Assembly (NCBI GenBank): GCA_003445555.1
Contig: DMDI01000007.1
Span: forward strand, 1 to 6,256
Reading direction: 5' to 3'
Source of the DNA: Desulfotomaculum sp.
GTDB taxonomy: Bacteria; Bacillota; Desulfotomaculia; Desulfotomaculales; Nap2-2B
Length of the DNA: 6,256 nucleotides
Shown: one piece after another, positions 1-5,788 of the stretch
Layout of the letters: every line of letters begins with the position of its first letter
Numbering within the stretch: the first letter of the stretch is position 1
Notes under the pieces: model-generated
Told to the model about the DNA's origin: nothing
The model's database searches: none
Seen by the model: the letters and a program-made list of their open reading frames with translations, nothing else
Position numbers and translations under genes: made by a program

Positions 1-810
1 TACCTTTTGGTTTATTTTAGCGGCAAGCAAGGAGCGTTTTTTCTGGACGGCTTCGGCGGAAAGAGAAGCTCCTAATAAACCTAAGAATCCAATGGCTACG
101 TATGGCTCTAAAACCACCGCCACTTTTCGGGTAGAAATAGGCTTAGCGCCTAATAGTCTCAAAGCGCGTTGACTGGCCTCTTCTCCCACTTTTTGAGTGT
201 TTAAGTCTTTATAGCGCAAACGGTAATCAAGGGCAAAACCGGTTTGATTGTCCTCCGCATCTTGCGCTACTACGGCTAATGAAAGACCGCAATAAGCGCT
301 TCTATATGCTGCCGCCACCCCTGAACTGTTTACTATAAGCGTTTCTGATTCTTCATCCTGATAGGCAGAACTTTCTATAATTTTAATGCGCGCGTCATAA
401 GCCAGGGCTATTTTTTCCATGCGCCGGGCAAGCTCAACCTTTTCTTCTACCGGAGCCTTACGAATCTCCGGGTCATATAAATCTAAAGAAGGATAAACCG
501 GCGCTTTTTGAGGAAGAAGGTTATTTAAATCAGCATTGGCCTGGCCGGCGTTAGCGACAGCTTCACGCGTCAGTTCACGCAGCACCCCCGGGGTAAGCTC
601 AGTGCAAAAAGCAAATCCGGTGCGCCCGGCTATAAAAACCCTTAACCCTAAACCTTTATCCCGGGCCAGCTTCATAGTTTCAATTTTATCATTTCTAACT
701 TCAATGGTAAGTTCAGAAGCCTCATTGAGGTAAGCTTCCGCTTCTTTTGCCCCGGCTTTTTTTGCTTCTTCCAGGGTAAATTCAGCCGCTTTTAACAAGG
801 AAGCGTTCAT
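1..810 (-). CDS. pmbA: TldD/PmbA family protein, TldE (PmbA)-like subunit, N-terminal 270 residues, truncated by the window start
   Basis: The reading frame is open from an ATG at 810 to the window edge and gives 270 residues of a protein that is usually about 440-450 long. The N-terminal part (residues 1-70) has the typical TldD/PmbA layout: a helix rich in Ala, Lys and Glu, then EAYLNEASELTIEVRNDKIE, then GLGLRVFIAGRTGFAF. Residues 159-170 (LIVNSSGVAAAY) match the conserved 'NS.G' region. TldD subunits carry a metal-binding HExxxH near residue 250-265. Here residues 229-262 instead read like TldE/PmbA (VAVVLEPYVAIGFLGLLGAS) and no HExxxH is visible, so I call the non-catalytic partner. In characterised bacteria TldD and TldE form a heteromeric cytoplasmic metalloprotease that trims peptides, for example microcin B17 maturation. 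A catalytic TldD gene would be expected nearby, perhaps just downstream beyond base 1. The start is supported by AGGAAGGAGC about 9 nt upstream. It follows the unknown gene by 26 nt. Confidence 0.88.
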   Translation of the reverse strand, partial: MNASLLKAAEFTLEEAKKAGAKEAEAYLNEASELTIEVRNDKIETMKLARDKGLGLRVFIAGRTGFAFCTELTPGVLRELTREAVANAGQANADLNNLLPQKAPVYPSLDLYDPEIRKAPVEEKVELARRMEKIALAYDARIKIIESSAYQDEESETLIVNSSGVAAAYRSAYCGLSLAVVAQDAEDNQTGFALDYRLRYKDLNTQKVGEEASQRALRLLGAKPISTRKVAVVLEPYVAIGFLGLLGASLSAEAVQKKRSLLAAKINQKV

Positions 811-819
811 TATGGATTG

Positions 820-828
820 CTCCTTCCT
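820..828 (-). promoter_or_regulatory. Ribosome binding site of the pmbA-like gene
   Basis: The minus strand reads AGGAAGGAG just upstream of the ATG at 810, with a spacer of about 9 nt. It lies within the 26-nt gap after the stop of the upstream gene, which supports both this start and co-transcription of the two genes. Confidence 0.7.
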
Positions 829-836
829 AATAAACG

Positions 837-1418
837 TTAGTTAATTTGTTTAATTTTTTCTTTTTGCTCTTTTAAATGGTTTTCATATTGGGCGTTAATA
901 TTATTTAGTATTTTGCGCCATTCCTGCAAAAATTCGGGCTGTTTTTCCAGGTCAAGATTAACTTTTGTGCCCAACTGCCTTTCCAAAGCTTGCTGGGTAG
1001 CGGCAAAGCGTTTATTCATATTTGCTTTCAAGTTTTGATAATTTTGATTTTTGGCTTTAGCATAATAATTAAATAGATACTCCATTTCCCCAAATAATTG
1101 GCTTATGGACTTTTTATCTTTTTTAAGCGCCAGGATACCTTCAAAGGCCCGCTGGTTATTTTCTTTGGCGGCCTCGTTTTCCGGCAGACGGATATTGCTT
1201 AGAAAAGTCTCTTCGGCTCCTGCTCTCAAGTGTTTTTGGAGCTTCTCCCCGTATTTTTTAAACTCTTCCTCTAAAATAAAGTTTTTATCCCGCATATATT
1301 GACTTGCGGCCTGGCTTCCTTTAGGGGCATATTCCATTGCCTCCAGTTGTTCCGGTGATACCGTAATTTTTTCCGCCCGTTCCAGGGCCTTTTCGTAAGC
1401 ACTTTTTATTCGCTCCAA
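837..1418 (-). CDS. Conserved hypothetical protein, 193 aa, highly charged and helical, TTG start
   Basis: I do not recognise a function. The protein has no signal peptide or membrane segment and should be cytoplasmic. It is very rich in Lys, Glu, Gln, Asn and Ala. Long stretches without Pro or Gly (about residues 30-70, 85-150 and 160-193) suggest a mostly alpha-helical, perhaps coiled-coil fold. It starts ERIKSAYEKALERAEKI and has a conserved-looking core with FLSNIRLPENE (about 73-83) and LGTKVNLDLEKQPEF (about 149-163). From memory, unverified, this pattern resembles DUF6657-type proteins of clostridia and spirochaetes. The start is TTG, chosen because AAAGGAGGT lies 10 nt upstream and no ATG or GTG fits as well. 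It is 62 nt downstream of polX and 26 nt upstream of the pmbA-like gene, so it may be co-transcribed with the latter. The tight spacing could hint at a joint role, but nothing in the sequence shows one. Confidence 0.85.
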   Translation of the reverse strand: MERIKSAYEKALERAEKITVSPEQLEAMEYAPKGSQAASQYMRDKNFILEEEFKKYGEKLQKHLRAGAEETFLSNIRLPENEAAKENNQRAFEGILALKKDKKSISQLFGEMEYLFNYYAKAKNQNYQNLKANMNKRFAATQQALERQLGTKVNLDLEKQPEFLQEWRKILNNINAQYENHLKEQKEKIKQIN

Positions 1419-1428
1419 CTTAAATTAA

Positions 1429-1437
1429 ACCTCCTTT
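1429..1437 (-). promoter_or_regulatory. Strong Shine-Dalgarno that fixes a TTG start
   Basis: The minus strand reads AAAGGAGGT, a near-perfect match to the anti-Shine-Dalgarno of 16S rRNA, with 10 nt to the TTG at 1418. It is the reason to accept the rare TTG start for the 193-residue unknown protein. Confidence 0.8.
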
Positions 1438-1447
1438 CGCGGTGATA

Positions 1448-1453
1448 ATTATA
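1448..1453 (-). promoter_or_regulatory. Possible -10 element (TATAAT) before the unknown gene
   Basis: On the minus strand the 62-nt gap between polX and the next gene contains an exact TATAAT within TGTTTTATAATTATC. No good TTGACA-like -35 lies 16-18 nt upstream (TCGCCT is found there), so this is a weak candidate. If real, it would give the unknown gene and the pmbA-like gene their own promoter with a very short leader. Confidence 0.25.
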
Positions 1454-1480
1454 AAACATTATCCTGGGGCAGGCGAGTGC

Positions 1481-3202
1481 TTACCCTGCCTCTTTTTTAG
1501 CTAAAAAAGTGGTTAAGTCACGATAGCTAAGGGTATTGAGCACATCTTTTGCCTCCAGCCAGCCTCTTCTGGCCGTACGTAAGCCCAATTGAAGAAATTC
1601 CATTTGCTCCACTGCGTGGGCGTCAGTGCCAATACCTAGTTTAACCCCGTAGCCGGCCGCGTCCCGTGCGGCAAGGTCATTAAGGTCAAGCCTTTTATAA
1701 TAAGCGTTAATTTCCAGAGCCTTTTTGGCGCGGGCGGCGGCCCGGTATAAGAGTTCTAAATTTATAGGGTAAGGTTCCCGTTCCCCTAAAAGCCTTCCCG
1801 TAGGATGGGCAATAATATGCACGTAGGGATGATTGATTGCGGAAAGGAGCCGTTTGGTTTGGACAGCTTCATCTTGTTTAAACCCGGTATGGATAGCGGC
1901 AATTACCAGGTCAAGTTCCTTTAATACTTCATCCGGGTAATCAAGGTTTCCGTCAAGGTTAATATCCACTTCGGCCCCGCATAAAAGTTTTACGTCCGGG
2001 TTTTTTTGATTAAATGCCTTGATTTGGGCTATTTTTTCCTTCAGGGCCGTTATTTCTACCCCCCTGGCTATCCTTAGCGAGGGAGAATGATCGCAAATAG
2101 CCACCCATTCCAGCCCCATTTGCCGTGCCTTGGCGGCAATTTCCGCCATAGTATTGGCTCCGTCACTATATCTTGAGTGGACGTGTAAATCTCCTTTAAT
2201 ATCCTCCGGATTGATTAGCCGGGGTAGTCTTCCTGAGGCGGCGGCTTCAATTTCCCCCCGGTCCTCACGTAACTCAGGCGGAATAAAAGGCAGACCGACG
2301 GCAGCAAAAACCTCTTCCTCCGTTGCTCCCCCAAGTAGCTTTTCTCCCTTAAAGATACCGTATTCATTAATTTTTAAACCCCGCCCGTTCGCCAGTTCCC
2401 GGATCCGGATATTGTGGGCCTTAGAACCCGTAAAATAACAAAGGGCTGCTCCATAGCTTTCTTTCTCTACCACCCTCAAATCGCATTGGAGACCTTCAAT
2501 GGTACGTATCGTTGTTTTTGTTGGCCCGCTTACCAGCACTTCGGCCACGATGGGTAGACTGGTATAAAGTGACATTACTTCTTTGGGCTTAGGCGAAGAA
2601 ACTAGAAGGTCAATATCCTTAACCGTTTCCTTCCACCTTCTGGCGCTGCCCGCCAGGCTAATTCTTTCTACCGGGGCTTCCCGGCTTAATATTTTAACCA
2701 TATTTAAAGCCTGAGGTAAAACGCTGCCTAAGGGGAAGCGCGCCCTTCCCTTCCTTAACAAGGCAATTCCTTTTAAAATGTTTTCTTCTGTTTTGGCTTT
2801 AATCCCCGGCAAGTTTCGTAACTTTTGCTCCCGGGCCAGCCGTTCCAGTTCCTCTATGCTTGTTACCCCAAGTCTTTCGTATAACCCTTTAGCGGTGCGC
2901 GGCCCAACCCCTGGAATGTTTAAAAATTCAACCAAACCGGAAGGTATTTCTTTTTTTAATTCTTCGTACTTTTTTAAAGTGCCGGTGGTTAAAACCTCAT
3001 TAATTTTTTGGGCCAGGTCTTTGCCAATTCCCGGTATAGCGGTTAAATCGCCGCGTTGGGCAATTAAGGCAATATCCTCCGTTAAATTTTCCACACTCCG
3101 GACTGCTTTTTGGTAAGCCCGGACCCGAAAAGGGCTTTCGTTTTTTATTTCCAGGATATTGGCAATACCTTTAAAAATGGCGGCTATTTCATAATTTTTC
3201 AT
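1481..3202 (-). CDS. polX: DNA polymerase X family, DNA polymerase/3'-5' exonuclease PolX, full length
   Basis: At 573 residues this matches bacterial PolX (about 570), a cytoplasmic gap-filling polymerase of base-excision repair with a fused PHP-domain 3'-5' exonuclease/AP-endonuclease. The N-terminal 8-kDa-like region has three helix-hairpin-helix stretches (IPGIG about 56-60, IPGVG 96-100, LPGIK 131-135). The polymerase palm shows GSARRWKETVKDIDLLV at 185-201 with metal ligands D196 and D198, a third Asp at D241, and YFTGSKAHNIRIRELA at 256-271. The PHP domain from about 336 keeps all expected metal ligands: H340, H342, D347, H372, E411, H438, H466, D527 and H529. Both activities therefore look intact. 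The ATG at 3202 overlaps the deaminase stop in an ATGA, and no good Shine-Dalgarno precedes it, so translation is probably coupled to the upstream gene. The stop is TAA. The identification is firm. Confidence 0.97.
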   Translation of the reverse strand: MKNYEIAAIFKGIANILEIKNESPFRVRAYQKAVRSVENLTEDIALIAQRGDLTAIPGIGKDLAQKINEVLTTGTLKKYEELKKEIPSGLVEFLNIPGVGPRTAKGLYERLGVTSIEELERLAREQKLRNLPGIKAKTEENILKGIALLRKGRARFPLGSVLPQALNMVKILSREAPVERISLAGSARRWKETVKDIDLLVSSPKPKEVMSLYTSLPIVAEVLVSGPTKTTIRTIEGLQCDLRVVEKESYGAALCYFTGSKAHNIRIRELANGRGLKINEYGIFKGEKLLGGATEEEVFAAVGLPFIPPELREDRGEIEAAASGRLPRLINPEDIKGDLHVHSRYSDGANTMAEIAAKARQMGLEWVAICDHSPSLRIARGVEITALKEKIAQIKAFNQKNPDVKLLCGAEVDINLDGNLDYPDEVLKELDLVIAAIHTGFKQDEAVQTKRLLSAINHPYVHIIAHPTGRLLGEREPYPINLELLYRAAARAKKALEINAYYKRLDLNDLAARDAAGYGVKLGIGTDAHAVEQMEFLQLGLRTARRGWLEAKDVLNTLSYRDLTTFLAKKEAG

Positions 3203-4512
3203 TTGGCATTTTTTATCAGCCTAACGGCGCGTTTTTGGGTTTCAAAAAGTATTTCTTCTTCGTCAACAGTTAAAACCTGCTTGTTTTCCATTATAAGCTG
3301 ACCGTCTATAATTACTGTTTCTACATCTGACCCTTGGGCCGCGTAAACCAGGTGGGCAAACAGGTCGTGATGAGGATAAAGGTGAGGTTTTTGCAGGTTG
3401 ACTAAAATTATATCCGCTTTATAACCCTTCTTCAAAAGACCAATTTCCTTGCTCAACCCTAAAACTTTTGCTCCGTTAACTGTGGCCAGGGTTAGCGTCT
3501 GGTAAGCCGGCAGGGCCGTAGGGTCATTACTGGCAACTTTTTGCAGGAGAGCCGCGCTGTGCATTTCTTCCCACATGTTCTGGTTGTTATTGCTGGCCGC
3601 CCCGTCAGTTCCCAGGCCAACCAGGCAGCCGGCGGTTAACATTTTTTTAACCGGGGCTATCCCGCTGGCCAGCTTCATATTACTTTCCGGATTATGAACT
3701 ACCCCCACTTTTTTAGCGGCTAAGACGGCAATATCTTCTTCGTTCAGGTGAACGCAATGGGCGGCTATAACCGGAACCTCAAACATTTCAATTTCATCCA
3801 TAAGCTGAACCGGCGTCGTACCGTAATCCCGCTTAATATCCTCTATCTCCTGGCCGGTTTCCGCCAAATGAATATGTATTCCCACGTTTAATTTTTGGGC
3901 CAGTTTGATTACTTTTTTTAAAAAGTCGGGCGTACAGGTATAAGGAGCATGGGGGCCCAGCATCACCGTAATCCGGTTATCGGCTGCGCCGTGCCATCTG
4001 TCGGCAAAGCGTTGGCTTAAAGTTAAACCTACGGTGGAACTGGGGGGTGACTCAATTAATCCCCAAGATAAGCTGGCGCGCATCCCTATTTTTTCCACGG
4101 CTTGAGCCACCTGGTTCATGTGAAAATACATATCGGCGAAAGTAGTGGTGCCGGATTTTATCATCTCCAAGCCGCATAATAATGTTCCCCAGTATATATC
4201 GTCCTTAGTCAGCTTAGCTTCCAAGGGCCAAATTTTTTCTTTCAGCCACTCCATTAAAGGCAGGTCGTCCGCGTAACCCCGAAAAAGGGTCATGGCGGCG
4301 TGCGTATGAGCGTTTACCAGTCCGGGAAGAACCGCCATTCCGGCCGCATTAATTTCTTTGTCCGGCTTAAAGCCGGCGGGGGCAGTACCGGCAGGGCCTA
4401 CATGGGTAATCCGGGGTCCGGTAACCGCAACTTCCCCGTTTTCAATTACCGCCGAACGATCTTCCTCTTCCATCGTAACTACTGTGCCGCCGCGTATTAA
4501 TATTTTGGCCAT
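3199..4512 (-). CDS. mtaD: 5-methylthioadenosine/S-adenosylhomocysteine deaminase (amidohydrolase superfamily)
   Basis: This 437-residue cytoplasmic metal-dependent hydrolase belongs to the SsnA/MtaD branch of the amidohydrolases. Characterised relatives such as Thermotoga TM0936 deaminate S-adenosylhomocysteine, 5'-methylthioadenosine and sometimes adenosine or 5'-deoxyadenosine at the 6-amino group, feeding SAM by-product recycling. Visible signatures are LPGLVNAHTHAAMTLFRG (62-79; metal ligands H69 and H71), GPHAPYTCTP (186-195; H188), IHLAET (H215 metal, E218 acid/base), AAHCVH (H252), HNPESNMKLASG (273-284) and GTDGAASNNN (301-310; D303 metal). This set matches TM0936 residue for residue as I recall it. 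The protein is full length. The ATG is supported by GGGGGAAAA about 6 nt upstream. It lies 50 nt after the dehydrogenase, with no terminator between, and overlaps polX by 4 nt. Substrate choice among SAH, MTA and deoxyadenosine cannot be read from sequence, and another aminohydrolase role is possible. Confidence 0.9.
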   Translation of the reverse strand: MAKILIRGGTVVTMEEEDRSAVIENGEVAVTGPRITHVGPAGTAPAGFKPDKEINAAGMAVLPGLVNAHTHAAMTLFRGYADDLPLMEWLKEKIWPLEAKLTKDDIYWGTLLCGLEMIKSGTTTFADMYFHMNQVAQAVEKIGMRASLSWGLIESPPSSTVGLTLSQRFADRWHGAADNRITVMLGPHAPYTCTPDFLKKVIKLAQKLNVGIHIHLAETGQEIEDIKRDYGTTPVQLMDEIEMFEVPVIAAHCVHLNEEDIAVLAAKKVGVVHNPESNMKLASGIAPVKKMLTAGCLVGLGTDGAASNNNQNMWEEMHSAALLQKVASNDPTALPAYQTLTLATVNGAKVLGLSKEIGLLKKGYKADIILVNLQKPHLYPHHDLFAHLVYAAQGSDVETVIIDGQLIMENKQVLTVDEEEILFETQKRAVRLIKNAK

Positions 4513-4562
4513 TAATTTTCCCCCGTGGTATCATATTTATTTTGGTTTTATTTTGGTCAAAA

Positions 4563-5657
4563 TTATTTTTGGCCTTCAATAATAACTTTCATGGAATGTT
4601 TGGCTTCGGCAACCAGCTTAAAACCAAGCTCTGTTTCGGCTAAACCCAAACGGTGGGTAATGAGGTCCTTAACCGGAACATTACCGGCCCTGATTAACTC
4701 TAAGGCCGTCGCGTAATCAGCCGGACTGCCCGCGTAAGAGGTAGTTATAGTTACTCCCTTCCAGAAGAAGTCATTTACCGGCAGTGGTATGGTTGTACCC
4801 GGGTTGGCCGGGGCAAAAAGAAGAATTGTACCTCCCTGCTCCACCGATGACAGAGCCTGGTTTATAGCGCCTTCCGCCCCGGTACAAATAACGACTAAAT
4901 CGGCCAGGCGGCCTTGGTTAACCTGGCGTATATATGGCGGTAAATCCTGGGTGGCTTGAATGGTAAAATCAGCTCCTGAGGAATGCGCCATATTTAACCG
5001 GTAATCGATTATATCAGTAGCTATAATACTTCCTGCCCCTAAGGCCCGGGCCAGCTTAATATGAATTTGTCCGGCCATGCCACTGCCCATAACCAGAACA
5101 CTGTTTCCCGGCTGCAAGCGGGCCAGTCTTTGACCGCGTAAGACACAGGCAAGAGGTTCAACAAAAGTTGCCTCCTCAAAGGAGATTGAATCGGGCAGCA
5201 TAAATACCCCCCGGTCTACGTTAATAGCCGGCACCCGGACAAATTCAGCAAAGCCGCCCGGGTCAAGTTTTGTTTGGCGTAAGGTATGGCAAGCGGTATG
5301 CCGGCCGTTTAAACAGTAATAACAAGTATTGCAAGGAACATGGTGGGCTATTGCAACCCGGTCTCCTTCTTTAAAACGGCGTTCTTGAGGTTCGAGGGGA
5401 GAGGTTCGAGGTTCGAATCTCGAATTTCCAACTTCGAACTTCGAGTATACTCCTTCTCCCACCGCCACAATTTCTCCGGCAATTTCGTGGCCCAATACCA
5501 GGGGTGCTTTGGGGCGGCGGTACCATTCCATTACGTCGCTGCCGCAAATGCCGCTGGCTTCCAGGCGCACCAGCAGTTCCCCCGCGCTAATTTCTGGTAC
5601 GGGCCTTTCCTCTATCCGCACATCCTGGTTATGATAATACATGGCTACCCGCATCAT
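4563..5657 (-). CDS. Zinc-dependent medium-chain alcohol/polyol dehydrogenase with a repeat-derived insertion
   Basis: This is a 364-residue MDR-superfamily dehydrogenase of the sorbitol/threonine dehydrogenase type, an NAD(P)-dependent cytoplasmic oxidoreductase. The GroES-like domain holds the catalytic-zinc residues C38 (GICGSD), H57 and E58 (GHEIAGE) and E167 (VEPLA), and a full structural-zinc set C109, C112, C115 and C123. The Rossmann fold spans about 187-215 with GSGMAG at 191-196 and an acidic D215 at the end of beta 2, which favours NAD over NADP. The substrate cannot be named. Residues 71-91, between AVGEGV and RRFKEGDRV, are extra: relatives usually join these blocks with one or two residues, and removing the segment gives about 343 residues, the usual length. 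The segment is encoded by a 7-nt repeat array (5383-5445). Two tandem ATGs are present; the first (5657) is used because AAAAGGAGC lies about 8 nt upstream. It follows the aldolase gene across a palindrome-rich gap. Confidence 0.9.
   Translation of the reverse strand: MMRVAMYYHNQDVRIEERPVPEISAGELLVRLEASGICGSDVMEWYRRPKAPLVLGHEIAGEIVAVGEGVYSKFEVGNSRFEPRTSPLEPQERRFKEGDRVAIAHHVPCNTCYYCLNGRHTACHTLRQTKLDPGGFAEFVRVPAINVDRGVFMLPDSISFEEATFVEPLACVLRGQRLARLQPGNSVLVMGSGMAGQIHIKLARALGAGSIIATDIIDYRLNMAHSSGADFTIQATQDLPPYIRQVNQGRLADLVVICTGAEGAINQALSSVEQGGTILLFAPANPGTTIPLPVNDFFWKGVTITTSYAGSPADYATALELIRAGNVPVKDLITHRLGLAETELGFKLVAEAKHSMKVIIEGQK
5383..5445 (-). repeat. Intragenic 7-nt-periodic, partly palindromic repeat translated in frame
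   Basis: On the plus strand this stretch divides exactly into nine 7-mers: TCTTGAG, GTTCGAG, GGGAGAG, GTTCGAG, GTTCGAA, TCTCGAA, TTTCCAA, CTTCGAA, CTTCGAG. Most are variants of (G/C)TTCGA(A/G). Positions 5405-5417 and 5433-5445 form an imperfect inverted repeat (11 of 13 bases pair), so a hairpin is possible. The array is 63 nt, a multiple of three, without stops, and encodes dehydrogenase residues 72-92, an Arg/Glu/Pro/Ser-rich segment at the junction between conserved blocks. It looks like a mobile or expanding short repeat that entered the gene without breaking it, comparable in style to the palindromic elements found inside rickettsial genes. Confidence 0.75.
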
Positions 5658-5700
5658 TTATCACTGCTCCTTTTGGAAGTTTACATAATGTTTTTCTCCT

Positions 5701-5746
5701 GCTCATGGTAGGTAAACCGTCTCGCTCATGGTAGGTCAACCGTCCC
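5701..5746. repeat. Tandem direct repeat, two 23-nt units
   Basis: Unit one (5701-5723) and unit two (5724-5746) both begin GCTCATGGTAGGT and match at 21 of 23 positions (differences are A/C at unit position 14 and T/C at position 22). The second unit runs into a complete hairpin (5735-5753). The first lacks the right half of the stem and looks like a truncated copy of the same REP-like unit. Confidence 0.8.
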
Positions 5747-5753
5747 GGTTGAC
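5731..5753 (+). repeat. REP-like unit: GTAG followed by a perfect 8-bp hairpin (plus-strand copy)
   Basis: GTAG (5731-5734) is followed at once by stem GTCAACCG (5735-5742), loop TCC and the exact complement CGGTTGAC (5746-5753). A homologous unit lies in the opposite orientation 12 nt away (5765-5788). A GTAG-type tetranucleotide at the foot of a hairpin is the hallmark of REP sequences handled by REP-associated tyrosine transposases (RAYT/TnpA-REP) in other bacteria. That relationship is inferred here. Confidence 0.7.
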
Positions 5754-5754
5754 G

Positions 5755-5784
5755 AAAATAAAGAGACAAGCGAGGACGCTTGCC
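5755..5784 (-). terminator. Possible terminator after the aldolase gene, formed by the REP-like hairpin
   Basis: On the minus strand the CAAGCG/CGCTTG hairpin directly after the aldolase stop is followed by the T-rich tract TCTCTTTATTTT. The stem is short and the T-run is interrupted, so termination would be partial. It could lower dehydrogenase expression relative to the aldolase or protect the 3' end of the message. Confidence 0.35.
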
Positions 5785-5788
5785 CTAC
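5765..5788 (-). repeat. REP-like unit, inverted copy, overlapping the aldolase stop codon
   Basis: On the minus strand GTAG (5788-5785) is followed by stem GGCAAGCG, loop TCCT and CGCTTGTC. This gives an 8-bp stem with one G-T wobble. Compared with the plus-strand unit it shares GTAGG, CAA, CGTCC, CG and TTG. One stem pair is swapped (G-C for C-G) so that pairing is kept, which points to a conserved structure. The TAG inside GTAG is the stop codon of the aldolase gene. Confidence 0.7.

Noticed and set aside
1468..1490. GGCAGG/CCTGCC inverted repeat near the polX stop as a terminator
   Set aside because: The stem is 6 bp with an 11-nt loop, it overlaps the end of polX, and no T-run follows on the minus strand.
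2130..3116. Plus-strand open frames opposite polX (2130-2438 and 2778-3116)
   Set aside because: They are shadows of the polX coding sequence, rich in Ser/Pro as expected for antisense frames, with no ribosome site or family match.
4513..4562. Possible promoter or terminator between dehydrogenase and deaminase
   Set aside because: The 50 nt are AT-rich but contain no convincing -35/-10 pair and no hairpin; only the deaminase ribosome site is supported.
4300..4716. Short plus-strand open frames near the deaminase-dehydrogenase junction
   Set aside because: They overlap strongly supported minus-strand genes and show no recognisable protein features.
5411..5425. GGTTCGAATC-like sequence resembling a tRNA T-arm
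   Set aside because: No acceptor, D or anticodon arms surround it; it is explained by the heptamer repeat inside the dehydrogenase gene.
5340..5711. Plus-strand open frame of 123 codons
   Set aside because: It lies antisense to the dehydrogenase gene and through the repeats, has no family resemblance, and the minus-strand gene has intact zinc and cofactor motifs.
5701..5788. Repeats in the aldolase-dehydrogenase gap as a CRISPR array
   Set aside because: There are only two 23-nt direct units with no spacers, and the rest is hairpin structure; no cas genes are present.
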